This document shows, one piece after another, positions 1-8,756 of a DNA stretch of 64,000 bases (within the stretch, counting starts at the first letter, position 1; each line of letters opens with the position of its first letter). Origin of the DNA: JBCDCY01 sp039180875 (GTDB lineage: Bacteria > Pseudomonadota > Alphaproteobacteria > Rhodobacterales > Rhodobacteraceae); contig JBCDCY010000001.1 in assembly GCA_039180875.1 (NCBI GenBank), positions 434,001-498,000 on the forward strand, in the 5' to 3' direction. A program made the translations under genes and the position numbers. Below the pieces are notes generated by a model. It did no database searches, was not told the DNA's origin, and saw only the letters and a list, made by a program, of their open reading frames with translations.

Positions 1-180
1 GAGGCGGCGGACGCCCTGCCGGGGCGCGTGGCCTCCGCCCTCTACCGCGGCGGCCATGTCGAGGCGACGGTGGCCGTCGACGGCATCGCCGCGCCGCTGC
101 ACCTGCACCTCTCCGAGTCGGTTCGCCCCGGCGAGCCGATCGCCGTCCAAGCCACCGGCGGCTGGCTGATCCCGGCTTAA
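1..180 (+). CDS. ABC transporter ATP-binding protein, C-terminal TOBE region (partial)
   Basis: The last 59 codons of a gene that begins left of the window, ending in TAA at 178-180. The translated tail (ends GGWLIPA) has the short beta-rich, Arg/Gly/Glu-containing pattern of the TOBE domain that closes CysA/FbpC/PotA-type importer ATPases, including a VRPGEPIAVQ stretch. The stop lies only 16 nt from the stop of the convergent iron-type permease at 197-1870, so this is probably the ATPase partner of that transporter, although on the opposite strand. No Walker motifs are visible because the nucleotide-binding domain lies outside the window, so the family assignment is inference from the tail and the context. 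Confidence 0.6.
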   Translation, partial: EAADALPGRVASALYRGGHVEATVAVDGIAAPLHLHLSESVRPGEPIAVQATGGWLIPA

Positions 181-196
181 GGTCGGCCGCGCCGCC

Positions 197-1870
197 TTAA
201 AGCCGCCAGGGGACGACGCCGGCGGGGAGGCGGCGGCCCATCAGGTCGAGGAAGATCATCAGCGCCACGGTGGCGAGCACGGTGACCGCGGCCATGGCGG
301 CGGCAAGCGTGGTGTAGCCGCCATCCTCGTAGTTGTAGATCGCGGTGCCGATGGTCTCCGTCCCCGTCGACCAGAGCAGGGCTGAGACGGTGACCTCGTT
401 GTACGCCGTCAGGAACACCAGGATGGCGCCGGAGGCCGCCGCCGGTGCTAGCAGCGGCAGCACGATCCGGCGCATCCTCCGGGCGAAACTCGCACCCGCC
501 ACCCGCGCCGCCTCGTCCAACGCCGGGTCGAGCTGCAAATAGGCGGCGGCGATCGGCTTCAGCGCCACGGAGAAAAAGGCGCAGAGATAGGCCAGGAAAA
601 TGATGCCGAGGGTGTTGTAGAGCGAAAAGCCGATGAGCGGCAGCGGCTGGATGAACGCGAGGATGAAGGCGACGGAGATCACCAGCCCCGGGATCGCATA
701 GGTCACCTCCGCCGCCGTGGCGATCCCGGTGCCGAGCCGGCGCTGGGCCCCGGCCGGACCGGACAGAAAGCGGGCGAGCAGAATGCCGAGGCCCGCGATC
801 AGCCCCGCTGCGGCCCCGGCCGTCAGGGTGGAATTGAGGAAGGCCCGGGCCGTCACCGATTGCTCGAAGAGGATCGCCTGGAAGTTGGCGAAGGTGATGG
901 TTTCCGCCGTCAGCGGCAAGCCGTAGGTGACGACCAGCGCCGTGCCGAAAAGGGCGGTCACCGGCAGGATCAGCGTGGTGACGATCAACGCCGCCAGCGC
1001 CAGCTCCACCGGCCGGCGCAGCGGGCCAAGCGCCAGCCGAAGCGGCGCCTGGGGCGGCCCGATCAGCGCATTTCGGGCCCGGCGAAGCAGCGTCATCTGC
1101 AACGTCACCACGACGATGGCGACGAAGGCCAGGATGGCGGAGATCACCGCCACATCCGCCAGCATCGACGGCCCGAAGGCGGAGAGACGCTGCCAGATCA
1201 GCACCGGCAGCGTGGTGTAGCGCCCCGGAATGCCGAGCAGGGCCGGAATGCCGAAATTGCCCAGCGCCGAGACGAAGGCCAGCGCATAGGCCGCAATCAG
1301 CGTCGGCGCCAGAAGCGGCAGGATCACCCGCCAAAGCAGCCGGCGCGCGCCCGCTCCGGCGACCCGGGCGGCATCCGACATCTCCCGCGGCAGGGCCCGC
1401 AAGGCGGCCAGCACCACCAGAAAGACCAAGGGCATGTGCTGCACGCTGAGGAGCGCGATCACGCCGCCCCGCCCATAGAGCGGATGGGGCGAGCCCGGCG
1501 GCGGCGCGAGCCCGAGGGTGTTCAGCACCGGCGAGGACGGCCCCATGGCCTGCACCCAGGCGATGGCGGTCACGTGGGGCGGGATCATCATCGGAATGAG
1601 AATCAGAAAGGTCGCGACCGCCTTGCCCCGCACATCCGTCAAACCGATGACGAGGGCCACGGCCGTGCCGACGATCAGCGAGAACACGGCGGAGATCCCG
1701 GCGCTTTCCAGCGAATTGAGCAAGGCCCGGGGCACGGCACGGCTGCCCAGCGCCTCCACCACCGGGGCGAGGGAGAGGGCGCCGCCGTCGCTCAGCCCGA
1801 TCCGAGCCAGAAGGCCGAGGGGAAAGACGAAGAGGCCGAGCGCGAACAGCAGAAGCGCGGCGAGGGTCAA
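197..1870 (-). CDS. Iron(III)-type ABC transporter permease, fused two-module (FbpB-like)
   Basis: A 557-residue, very hydrophobic inner-membrane protein with two homologous permease modules of about six helices each, as in FbpB/AfuB/ThiP proteins. Each module carries the EAA loop that contacts the ATPase: around EMSDAARVAGAG in the first half and ALDEAARVAGASFARR in the second. It would move the ligand delivered by the binding protein encoded just upstream (1911-2900). The start given is TTG. The frame stays open upstream to a CTG at 1907-1909 (adding a SRLRAYLSSGEG leader), which would nearly abut the upstream stop, so the true start may be 12-13 codons earlier. Substrate (Fe3+ or another small oxyanion or cation) is inferred from the family only. 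Confidence 0.88.
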   Translation of the reverse strand: MTLAALLLFALGLFVFPLGLLARIGLSDGGALSLAPVVEALGSRAVPRALLNSLESAGISAVFSLIVGTAVALVIGLTDVRGKAVATFLILIPMMIPPHVTAIAWVQAMGPSSPVLNTLGLAPPPGSPHPLYGRGGVIALLSVQHMPLVFLVVLAALRALPREMSDAARVAGAGARRLLWRVILPLLAPTLIAAYALAFVSALGNFGIPALLGIPGRYTTLPVLIWQRLSAFGPSMLADVAVISAILAFVAIVVVTLQMTLLRRARNALIGPPQAPLRLALGPLRRPVELALAALIVTTLILPVTALFGTALVVTYGLPLTAETITFANFQAILFEQSVTARAFLNSTLTAGAAAGLIAGLGILLARFLSGPAGAQRRLGTGIATAAEVTYAIPGLVISVAFILAFIQPLPLIGFSLYNTLGIIFLAYLCAFFSVALKPIAAAYLQLDPALDEAARVAGASFARRMRRIVLPLLAPAAASGAILVFLTAYNEVTVSALLWSTGTETIGTAIYNYEDGGYTTLAAAMAAVTVLATVALMIFLDLMGRRLPAGVVPWRL

Positions 1871-1910
1871 TCCCTCGCCGCTGCTCAGATAGGCGCGAAG
1901 GCGGCTCAGC

Positions 1911-2900
1911 CTACTGGCCGAAGATGTCGACGAACTTCAATCGATTGGCCTCCGCATTGGCCAGGGCATCGGCCGGATCGAAGGCGATGAGCGAGATCTC
2001 CTCCCGCGCCGGGAAGCCCTCCGGCGGCGCGATTGCCGGATGGGCCGCCAGATAGCCCTGGTCGGCCGCCAATTGCTGACCCTCGGGCGAGAGCAGGAAG
2101 TCGATGAAGGCTTCGGCCGCCGGCACGTTGTTCGCCGTCGAAAGAATGGCCACCGGCTCCGTCACCGCAGACACACCCTCGGTCGGGAACACGAACTCGA
2201 CCGGGGCGCCGTTCGCCTTCTCCCGGATCGGCAGGAAGTCGACGACGAAGCCGAACATCTGCTCGCCGCCCGCCACCGCGCGGTAGGTGCCGCCATTGCC
2301 GCCCTGGGGGTTGGCGCCCTGGTCGGCCAACCCCTCATAGAACGCCCAGCCAAGATCGGGGTGGGCGGTCAGCGCCGCCATGTGGATGGTCGCCGCGCCG
2401 GAGGTGAGGGGGGACGGCATGGCGATCTGGCCGTTCGCCTCCGCCCGCATCAGGTCGCTGTAGGAGGTCGGCACGAAGGGCGCCGCGGTGTTGTAGACGA
2501 TGCCGGTGGTGATCAGCTTGGTGGAGAAGTAGTGCCCCTCCGGATCCATGATCGCGGGGTCATAGGCCGAGACATCGGCGCCCGGATAGGCACGCAGGCG
2601 GCCCTCGGCCTCGAGCCCCTCCATCGTCACCATGTCGGCGATCAGCAGCACGTCGGGCTGGGGATTGCCGGCCACGAACTCCGCCTCCAGCCGGGCCATG
2701 ATCTTGGTGGTGCCGTCGCGCACCCACTCGACCTCGACATCGGGGTGCATGGCGGTGAAGGCATCGACGGTCTGCTGGGCATCCTCGTTGGGCTGCGAGG
2801 TGTAGACCACCAACGTCCCCGAGACGTCGCTGTTCTGCCCATAGGCGGCGGTGCCGAGCAAGAGGCCGACCAAGGCGGCGCCAAGCGTGCGTGTCATCAT
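1911..2900 (-). CDS. Iron(III)-type ABC transporter periplasmic binding protein (FbpA/FutA-like)
   Basis: A 329-residue exported protein. Residues 1-22 form a typical signal peptide (MMTRTLGAALVGLLLGTAAY then GQ). The mature protein starts with LVVYTSQPNEDAQQTVDAF and contains PDVLLIADMVTMEGL, the pattern of family-1/FbpA-type periplasmic binding proteins (transferrin-like fold). Length matches the family (about 320-350). It is the first gene of an operon with the permease, separated by only about 40 nt or less. The alternative start MTRTL is three bases downstream. Ligand could be ferric iron, but related proteins bind other small ligands, and the iron-binding tyrosine pair cannot be confirmed by eye. 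Confidence 0.85.
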   Translation of the reverse strand: MMTRTLGAALVGLLLGTAAYGQNSDVSGTLVVYTSQPNEDAQQTVDAFTAMHPDVEVEWVRDGTTKIMARLEAEFVAGNPQPDVLLIADMVTMEGLEAEGRLRAYPGADVSAYDPAIMDPEGHYFSTKLITTGIVYNTAAPFVPTSYSDLMRAEANGQIAMPSPLTSGAATIHMAALTAHPDLGWAFYEGLADQGANPQGGNGGTYRAVAGGEQMFGFVVDFLPIREKANGAPVEFVFPTEGVSAVTEPVAILSTANNVPAAEAFIDFLLSPEGQQLAADQGYLAAHPAIAPPEGFPAREEISLIAFDPADALANAEANRLKFVDIFGQ

Positions 2901-3057
2901 GTCTCCCCGAAATTTATTGCGCTGAGCGTCGTTCGCAGGATGCGAGAAGTAGCGAGGCTTTGTGTCAGTTCCGTCACAGAGGGTGAAGGTATCTTGACGC
3001 CCTCACCGCCATCGCTCAAGCGTCGGCCGGGGGCAAGGTCAGGCAGTTGGCTCGAGT
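2901..3057. promoter_or_regulatory. Divergent intergenic region between iron-type operon and glycosyltransferase
   Basis: 157 bp separating the leftward binding-protein/permease operon from the rightward GT2 gene, so it must hold promoters for both. An imperfect TGTG...CACA dyad spans 2961-2978 and could be an operator. No convincing -35/-10 pair or iron-regulator box (Fur or Irr) was recognised. Confidence 0.35.
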
Positions 3058-4071
3058 ATGGCGGCGAAGGCAATCGACAGACTGGGCGTGGTCGTCGTCA
3101 CCTACGGCGCGGCGGACGAGATCGCGGCTTGCCTCGATAGCCTGCATGCCTCGACCTTCCCACGGCTGCAGGTGGTGGTGGTCGACAACGCCTCCCCAGA
3201 CGATACCCCCGCCCGGGTGCACGACTGGGCGGCGGCGCACGGGGACTGGGATTTCGCCGAGGTGGCCCCCGATGATGCGCCCGGGCCCGCCGCGCGTCTC
3301 ATCCTGATCCGGGGGGAGGACAATCTCGGCTTTGCCGGCGGCGTCAATCTCGGCCTGCGCTGGCTCGCCGCCGACCCTGGCGTCGATCTGTTCTGGGTCC
3401 TGAACCCCGACAGCGTGGTCGAGCCCGCGACGGCCGCCGCCTATGTCGCCGCAGCGGAGGCGGCGGAGACGTTCGGGCTGATGGGCGGGCGCACGCTTTA
3501 TCACGGTGAGGGCAGCATCCAATCGGACGGCGGGCGGGTCAGCCTCTGGACCGGGATCTGCCGCAACGTGAACCAGGGCCTGGCGCCCGAGGCGGTGGAG
3601 ATGCCGCCGGCTGCCAGCCTCGACTTCATCTCCGGCGCCAACGTCGTCGCCTCCCGTGCCTTCCTCGAGCAGGTGGGCCCGATGCGGGAGGACTACTTTC
3701 TCTACTACGAGGAGGTCGACTGGGCCCTCCGCCGGGGCGAGCTGCCGCTCCTCCTCTGCCCCGAGGCGATCGTGCACCACCACGGCGGCACGGCGATCGG
3801 CAGCGGTTCGACCAGCCGGCGTCCCTCGGCCTTCGCCAACTATTTCAACTACCGCAACCGCATCAGCTTCGTCGCCCGCTTCAACCGGCTCGGCCTGCCG
3901 AGCGCCTACCTCTATTCCGCCCTGAAGATCGCCAAGCTGCTGCTCCTCGGCGCCTGGGACGAGGCGGCCGGCGCCTTTCGCGGCCTGAACCTGCTGCCGC
4001 CACCGCGCGCCGTGGCCGCCCGCGTCGCCCCAGAGGCCCGGGCCCGCGCCTTTCGACGCCCCGGACCTTAA
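3058..4071 (+). CDS. Family 2 glycosyltransferase (rhamnosyltransferase-like)
   Basis: A 337-residue cytoplasmic GT-A enzyme. It opens with VVVVTYGAADEIAACLDSL and VVVVDNASPDDTPARV, the nucleotide-sugar-binding Rossmann half of GT2 enzymes. This is followed by ENLGFAGGVNLGLR-type residues (DNLGFAGGVNLGLR), the LNPDS variant of the DXD metal-binding motif near residue 120, and YYEEVDWALRRG, which in WbbL-like rhamnosyltransferases carries the catalytic base. The sugar and acceptor are unknown; related enzymes build O-antigen or capsule. The gene stands alone: its left neighbour is divergent, and on the right a strong palindrome (4148-4201) follows the stop, so it is probably a single transcription unit. 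Start ATG at 3058 was chosen because the GT2 fold begins within a few residues. Confidence 0.87.
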   Translation: MAAKAIDRLGVVVVTYGAADEIAACLDSLHASTFPRLQVVVVDNASPDDTPARVHDWAAAHGDWDFAEVAPDDAPGPAARLILIRGEDNLGFAGGVNLGLRWLAADPGVDLFWVLNPDSVVEPATAAAYVAAAEAAETFGLMGGRTLYHGEGSIQSDGGRVSLWTGICRNVNQGLAPEAVEMPPAASLDFISGANVVASRAFLEQVGPMREDYFLYYEEVDWALRRGELPLLLCPEAIVHHHGGTAIGSGSTSRRPSAFANYFNYRNRISFVARFNRLGLPSAYLYSALKIAKLLLLGAWDEAAGAFRGLNLLPPPRAVAARVAPEARARAFRRPGP

Positions 4072-4147
4072 AGATACGTACGGAGGCTCTGCCTGCTGCG
4101 CTCAACCTCACCCGGCGGTTCATCTCCGGTGGCGGATGCAGCGCATT

Positions 4148-4201
4148 GGATATTTCAGCCAGCAAGAAAGTGAAGGGGCTTTCTTGCTGGTCCAAATATC
4201 C
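4148..4201. repeat. Palindromic intergenic element, copy A (terminator-like hairpin)
   Basis: A 54-nt interrupted palindrome. The outer stem is GGATATTT/AAATATCC (8 of 8 paired). A 3/3 internal loop follows, then an inner stem CCAGCAAGAAAG/CTTTCTTGCTGG (12 of 12) with an 8-nt loop. CCGCCGGAGG follows immediately. The right half recurs at 18371-18403 with few changes. Position 3' of the glycosyltransferase gene suggests transcription termination, or a structured small RNA, but there is no T-tract. A short open frame crossing it (4136-4342) is not considered a gene. Confidence 0.7.
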
Positions 4202-4254
4202 CCGCCGGAGGCCGTCGTCTCTTCCAGCACGTCGGCAGCGCTTGAACCGTCCCG

Positions 4255-4282
4255 GGCCGCAACGATTTCCCGCATTGCGGCC
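4255..4282. promoter_or_regulatory. Inverted repeat upstream of BNR-protein gene, operator-like
   Basis: Perfect 8-bp arms GGCCGCAA and TTGCGGCC separated by 12 bp, ending 56 bp before the ATG of the 1061-residue BNR protein. The length and spacing fit a dimeric repressor site or a leader hairpin. No regulator gene is adjacent, so function is unproven. Confidence 0.35.
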
Positions 4283-4338
4283 GGCATGAATGTCTGCCTA
4301 CCCTCGACGCTGTCCCCCGCCGACGTAGGATTATTCGC

Positions 4339-7300
4339 ATGAAGAATTCCTCGCTTTCCGACGCTGCTGCCCAGGCCTCTTCCCAGGACGCGCTCCTAGC
4401 CTCGGACGTGCTCCGCTGGCGCTGCATCGGGCCGCCGCGGGGTGGGCGCGTGGTGGCCGTGGCGGGCGATCCGGTCGATCCGATGACCTTCTACTTCGGC
4501 GCCTGCGCCGGCGGGATCTGGAAGACGACGGATGGCGGCACCTATTGGGAATGCGTCTCGGACGGGTTCCTGAAGACCGCCTCGGTGGGTGCGCTGACCG
4601 TCGCGCCGTCCGATCCGAACGTGATCTATGCGGGTATGGGCGAGACGACGATCCGGATCGACGTCTCCTGGGGCGACGGGGTCTACAAATCCACCGATGC
4701 CGGGCGCACCTGGCGGCATATGGGCCTCAGCGAGACCCGCCATATCGGCGAGATCCGGGTGCATCCGACGGACCCCGACACGGTCTATGTGGCGGCCCTC
4801 GGCCACGCCTTCGGCGCCAATGCTGAGCGGGGCGTCTACCGCTCCCGCGATGGCGGCGAGACCTGGGAGCTGATCCTGCATGAAAGCGACCGCGCCGGCG
4901 CCGTCGACATCGCCATGGACCCCACCAACCCCCGCATCCTCTTCGCCGCGATCTGGGAGGCGCACCGCCATTTCTGGACGCTCTCCTCCGGCGGCGACGG
5001 CTCGAAGCTTTACCGCTCCACCGACGGCGGCGACACGTGGGAGGAGGTGAGCCGCAACCCCGGCTTCGCCCCCGGCCTCCTCGGCAAGATCGGCGTGAGC
5101 CTCGCGCCCAAGGCCGGCCGGGTCTATGCCCTGGTCGAGGCCAAGGACGAGGCCGCCGGCCTTTACCGCAGCGAGGACTACGGCGCCACCTGGACCCAGG
5201 TCAGCCCCAACCGCGACCTGATCCATCGGCCCTGGTACTACACCCACGTCTTCGCCGATCCGGTGGATGCCGACACGGTCTACGTCACCAACTACCAGAT
5301 GTGGAAATCCACCGATGGCGGGCGCGACTTCCACGAGGTCACCACGCCCCACGGCGACAACCACGACATCTGGATCGACCCGCAGAACCCCCGCCGGATG
5401 GTCGAAGGGAATGACGGCGGCGCCTGCGTCAGCTTCAACGGCGGGCGCACCTGGTCGACGATCTACAACCAGATGACCGCCCAGTTCTACCGGATGGACG
5501 TGGACGATCAGTTCCCCTACCGCGTCTACGCGACCCAGCAGGACAACACCTCGATTTCCGTGCCCTCGGCCACCGAGTGGGGCGTGATCACCATGGGCGA
5601 CTGCATCCTGCCCGGCACGGGGGAGAGCGGCTTCATCGCCGTCCATCCCGACGATGCGAACGTTGTCTTCATCGGCGCCGTCGGATCGTCTCCGGGCGGC
5701 TCGGGCGCGCTGCAGCGCTACGACCACCGGACGCGCCAGACCAAGCTGGTGAACGTCTGGCCGGAAGAGCAGACGGGGATCGCGCCCAAGGACCTGAAGT
5801 ATCGCTTTGCCTGGACCTTCCCGATCCTCTTCTCACCGCATGACAGCGGCGTGCTCTATGCCGGCGGCAACCATGTCTTCCGCTCCACCGACGAGGGCAT
5901 GAGTTGGGAGGAGATCAGCCCCGATCTGAGCCGCGCCGATGAGAGCAAGCTCGGCTATTCCGGTGGGCCGCTCACCGGCGACAGCGCGGGGGCGGAGACC
6001 TATGCCACCCTCGCCACCCTGGTCGAAAGCCCGCACCGCCCGGGCGAGCTCTGGGCCGGCACCGACGACGGCCGCGTCCATGTCCGCCGCGGCGCCGATG
6101 CGGCGTGGGAGGAGGTGCGCCCGGCCGAGTTGCCGGAGCTCGCCTACGTCGCGACGCTCGAGGTCTCGCCGCACGACGCCGACACGGTCTACCTCGCCGC
6201 CACCTGCTTCAAGTCCGACGACTACGCCCCCTACCTTTTCGTCACCCGCGACGGCGGGCAAAGCTGGTCGTCGCTGTCGGCCACCTTCCCGGGCGACGAG
6301 ATCACCCGGGTCATCCGCTGCGATCCGGAGCGGGCGGGATTGCTGTTCGTCGGCACCGAGACGGGCGTCTTCGGCTCGCTCAACGATGGCCTGAGCTGGA
6401 CGCGGCTGACCGGCGGTCTGCCGGTGGTGCCGGTCTACGATCTGCGGGTGAAGCACGGCGATCTGGTCGCTGCCACCCACGGGCGCGCCTTCTGGATCCT
6501 CGACGACCTCGCCGCGCTCCGCCAGGCGGCGGCAGAGACGGCGCTGTTCGCGCCGAAGCCGACGCCGCGCCTGACGCTCACCTGGGGGACCGGGGTCTTC
6601 GACGGGGACGGCGTGAACTACAGCCCGGCCTTCGGGGTGGAGGGCGCCTACTATGACGTCGAACACCCCGATGAGCGGGCCGAGCGGCGCTATCTCGACG
6701 TCGGGCAGAACCCGCCCCGGGGCGTGATCCTCGCCTATTGGCTGGCGGCCGAACCGGAGGCGCCGATCAGCCTGACGATCCGCGATCAGGCGGGCGAGGT
6801 GCTGCGCGCCTTCAGCTCAGAGGCGGAGATGCCCGCCGACCGGCTGCCGGCCAAGGTGGGGCTGAACCGCTTCGTCTGGAATGGTGGCACGGCCGCGCCG
6901 ACTGCCCTCGACCCCGCCCTTGTCGAGCGGAAATACGAACCCTTCGCTAAGTCGAAGGAGGGCGGCGGCCCCACCGTGCCCCCCGGCGACTACAGCGTGA
7001 CGCTGGAGGTGGAGGGGCAAGAGCTCAGCGCCGTCGCGCAGATCCTGCCCGACCCGCGTCTCGCCGCGGATGCGGAGGCGTTCGCCGCCCAGTTCGCTTT
7101 GTCCCGCCGCCTGGTGGCGAGCCGCGACAGCCTGCGCCGCACCGTGAACGGCATCCGGCGGATGCGCCGCCAGATCCGGGCATTGTCGGTACAGGCGGCG
7201 GGCCTGACCAATGGCCTGGCCGGAGAGGCGGAGGCGCTGCTCGACCGGCTCGGCGCCATCGAGGGCGCCCTGGTCGATGTGCACCGCGAGACGCCGCGGG

Positions 7301-7524
7301 ACGTGCTCCGCAACCCCGCCCGCCATGACGACACCCTCGGCGATCTGCTTTGGACGGTCGGCATGGCCGATGCCCGCCCGCCGAGCCAGGTGGAGGCGGT
7401 GGCCGAAGAGGTGATGGCGGCCGTCGCGGCGGAGGTTGCGGCCTACGACGCCATCCTGGCCGACGACGTGCCGGCGCTGAACGCCAAGGTCCGCGCCGCC
7501 GACATCCCGGCGATCCGACCCTGA
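4339..7524 (+). CDS. BNR/VPS10-like beta-propeller protein (glycosyl-hydrolase annotated family)
   Basis: A 1061-residue protein. Residues about 30-700 carry many Asp-box/BNR turns (WKTTDGGTYW near 61, VYKSTDAGRTW, VYRSRDGGETW, LYRSTDGGDTW, VFRSTDEGMSWEE), which close the blades of sialidase- or sortilin-type propellers. The last 350 residues include a beta-sandwich-like part (FVWNGGTAAP, VPPGDYSVTLEVEG) and a helical end. Bacterial homologues are commonly labelled glycosyl hydrolase or exo-alpha-sialidase, but no catalytic Arg triad or Asp/Glu/Tyr set could be assigned, so an enzymatic role is not claimed. The N-terminus is polar and has no signal peptide, unusual for this family. ATG 4339 is the only sensible start. 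An MFS gene follows 32 nt later, suggesting co-transcription. Confidence 0.8.
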   Translation: MKNSSLSDAAAQASSQDALLASDVLRWRCIGPPRGGRVVAVAGDPVDPMTFYFGACAGGIWKTTDGGTYWECVSDGFLKTASVGALTVAPSDPNVIYAGMGETTIRIDVSWGDGVYKSTDAGRTWRHMGLSETRHIGEIRVHPTDPDTVYVAALGHAFGANAERGVYRSRDGGETWELILHESDRAGAVDIAMDPTNPRILFAAIWEAHRHFWTLSSGGDGSKLYRSTDGGDTWEEVSRNPGFAPGLLGKIGVSLAPKAGRVYALVEAKDEAAGLYRSEDYGATWTQVSPNRDLIHRPWYYTHVFADPVDADTVYVTNYQMWKSTDGGRDFHEVTTPHGDNHDIWIDPQNPRRMVEGNDGGACVSFNGGRTWSTIYNQMTAQFYRMDVDDQFPYRVYATQQDNTSISVPSATEWGVITMGDCILPGTGESGFIAVHPDDANVVFIGAVGSSPGGSGALQRYDHRTRQTKLVNVWPEEQTGIAPKDLKYRFAWTFPILFSPHDSGVLYAGGNHVFRSTDEGMSWEEISPDLSRADESKLGYSGGPLTGDSAGAETYATLATLVESPHRPGELWAGTDDGRVHVRRGADAAWEEVRPAELPELAYVATLEVSPHDADTVYLAATCFKSDDYAPYLFVTRDGGQSWSSLSATFPGDEITRVIRCDPERAGLLFVGTETGVFGSLNDGLSWTRLTGGLPVVPVYDLRVKHGDLVAATHGRAFWILDDLAALRQAAAETALFAPKPTPRLTLTWGTGVFDGDGVNYSPAFGVEGAYYDVEHPDERAERRYLDVGQNPPRGVILAYWLAAEPEAPISLTIRDQAGEVLRAFSSEAEMPADRLPAKVGLNRFVWNGGTAAPTALDPALVERKYEPFAKSKEGGGPTVPPGDYSVTLEVEGQELSAVAQILPDPRLAADAEAFAAQFALSRRLVASRDSLRRTVNGIRRMRRQIRALSVQAAGLTNGLAGEAEALLDRLGAIEGALVDVHRETPRDVLRNPARHDDTLGDLLWTVGMADARPPSQVEAVAEEVMAAVAAEVAAYDAILADDVPALNAKVRAADIPAIRP

Positions 7525-7556
7525 GACAGGCGGCAGAAACGGCGCGCGGCAGGGCG

Positions 7557-8756
7557 ATGACCGGGCGCGGCTTCCTTGGCCATGGCGGCGATCTCTGGCG
7601 TCTAACCGGCGCCGATTTCGTACTCCGCACCGCCTACCAGATGGGGAAGACGCCGCTCCTGCCGCTCTACGCAGCGGCCCTGGGCGCGAGCGATCTGATG
7701 ATCGGCACGGTGCTCTCGGTCTCGACCCTCACCGGGCTGATGCTGAAGCCGCTCTTCGGGCTTTTGTCGGACCGCGGCGGGCGGCGGCTTTGGCTGCTGA
7801 TCGGCCTCACGCTGTTCGCCACCATCCCCTTCCTCTACCGCTTCGTCGAAACGCCGGAGGAGCTCTTCGCCCTCCGCCTCGTGCACGGCACGGCGACGGC
7901 GATCTTCGGGCCCGTGGGCCTTGCCTATATCGCCGAGATGGGGATCGAGCGGCGGGGCGAGCGCCTGGGCATTTACGGCATGGCGCGGAGCGGCGGCTAT
8001 TTCCTCGCCCCGACCCTGGCCGCCCTGCTGCTGACCGTTCTGCCGCCGGAGCAGGTCTTCACCATCATCGGCTTTCTGAGCCTCGCGGCCGCGCTGCCGC
8101 TCGCCGGCCTCAGCTCCCACCGCCCAGCAACCCGGCCCGCCTTCAGGCCAGCGCTTGCCGAGGGCCTTCGCGCCATCGGGGCGAGCGCCGCCTTCCGCCT
8201 CGCCGCGCTCCTGGAGCTGGCGGTGCATATCGCGACCTATGCGGTGAAGGCATTCCTGCCGATCTTCGCGCTGACGGCGATGGAGGTCGACCTGATCGTC
8301 GTCGGCCTGTTCTTCAGCGCCCAGGAGCTGGCGCATACCCTGCTGCGGCCCGTGGGCGGGCGGATGTCGGACCGCTATGGTGCGGTCGGGACCATAAGCC
8401 TCGGCCTGCTGATCCTGGCGGCGGCGCTCACCGGATTGGCCTTCGCCGACAGCGGCTTCAGCCTCTTCCCCGCGGCGATCGGCATCGGCATCTCACTCGG
8501 CCTGATCCTGCCCTCGACCGCCGCGCTCTTTGCCGGAGAGATGCCGGCCCCCACCCTCGGCCTCGGCATGGGGGCACTGGGGGCGCTCCGCAATCTCGGC
8601 AAGGTGGTGGGGCCGGTCGCGGCGGGCGCGCTGCTCGCCTATGTCGACCACGGGCAACTCTTCATGCTGACGGCGCTCTTCGTGCTGGCGGCCGCTGCGC
8701 TGCTCGCCACCTCCGGCCCGGGCCGAGGCCTCAGCCTCAGACGTGGCCGTCCTTGA
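7557..8756 (+). CDS. MFS transporter
   Basis: A 399-residue inner-membrane protein with about 12 hydrophobic helices in two halves. The loop between helices 2 and 3 reads FGLLSDRGGRRLWL, the major-facilitator signature (G-x-x-x-D-R-x-G-R-R), and a similar GGRMSDRYGAVG occurs in the second half. The frame is open upstream, but the ATG at 7557 is the first in-frame start after the BNR-gene stop and is followed directly by hydrophobic sequence. Substrate unknown; pairing with the BNR protein might suggest a degradation product, which is speculation. The 3' end overlaps the convergent DUF6473 gene by 20 bp. Confidence 0.87.
   Translation: MTGRGFLGHGGDLWRLTGADFVLRTAYQMGKTPLLPLYAAALGASDLMIGTVLSVSTLTGLMLKPLFGLLSDRGGRRLWLLIGLTLFATIPFLYRFVETPEELFALRLVHGTATAIFGPVGLAYIAEMGIERRGERLGIYGMARSGGYFLAPTLAALLLTVLPPEQVFTIIGFLSLAAALPLAGLSSHRPATRPAFRPALAEGLRAIGASAAFRLAALLELAVHIATYAVKAFLPIFALTAMEVDLIVVGLFFSAQELAHTLLRPVGGRMSDRYGAVGTISLGLLILAAALTGLAFADSGFSLFPAAIGIGISLGLILPSTAALFAGEMPAPTLGLGMGALGALRNLGKVVGPVAAGALLAYVDHGQLFMLTALFVLAAAALLATSGPGRGLSLRRGRP

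Noticed and set aside
860..1990. 376-codon plus-strand open frame opposite the permease gene
   Set aside because: Translation is dominated by Arg, Gln and Gly, typical of an antisense shadow of a membrane protein gene.
4136..4342. 68-codon open frame across palindrome A
   Set aside because: It only reads through the hairpin, has no ribosome-binding site or family resemblance, and the hairpin itself explains the conservation with copy B.
4396..5727. 443-codon minus-strand open frame opposite the BNR gene
   Set aside because: Its translation is Gly/Val/Asp/Arg-rich with no domain, and it lies antisense to a clear propeller gene. High GC makes such frames common.
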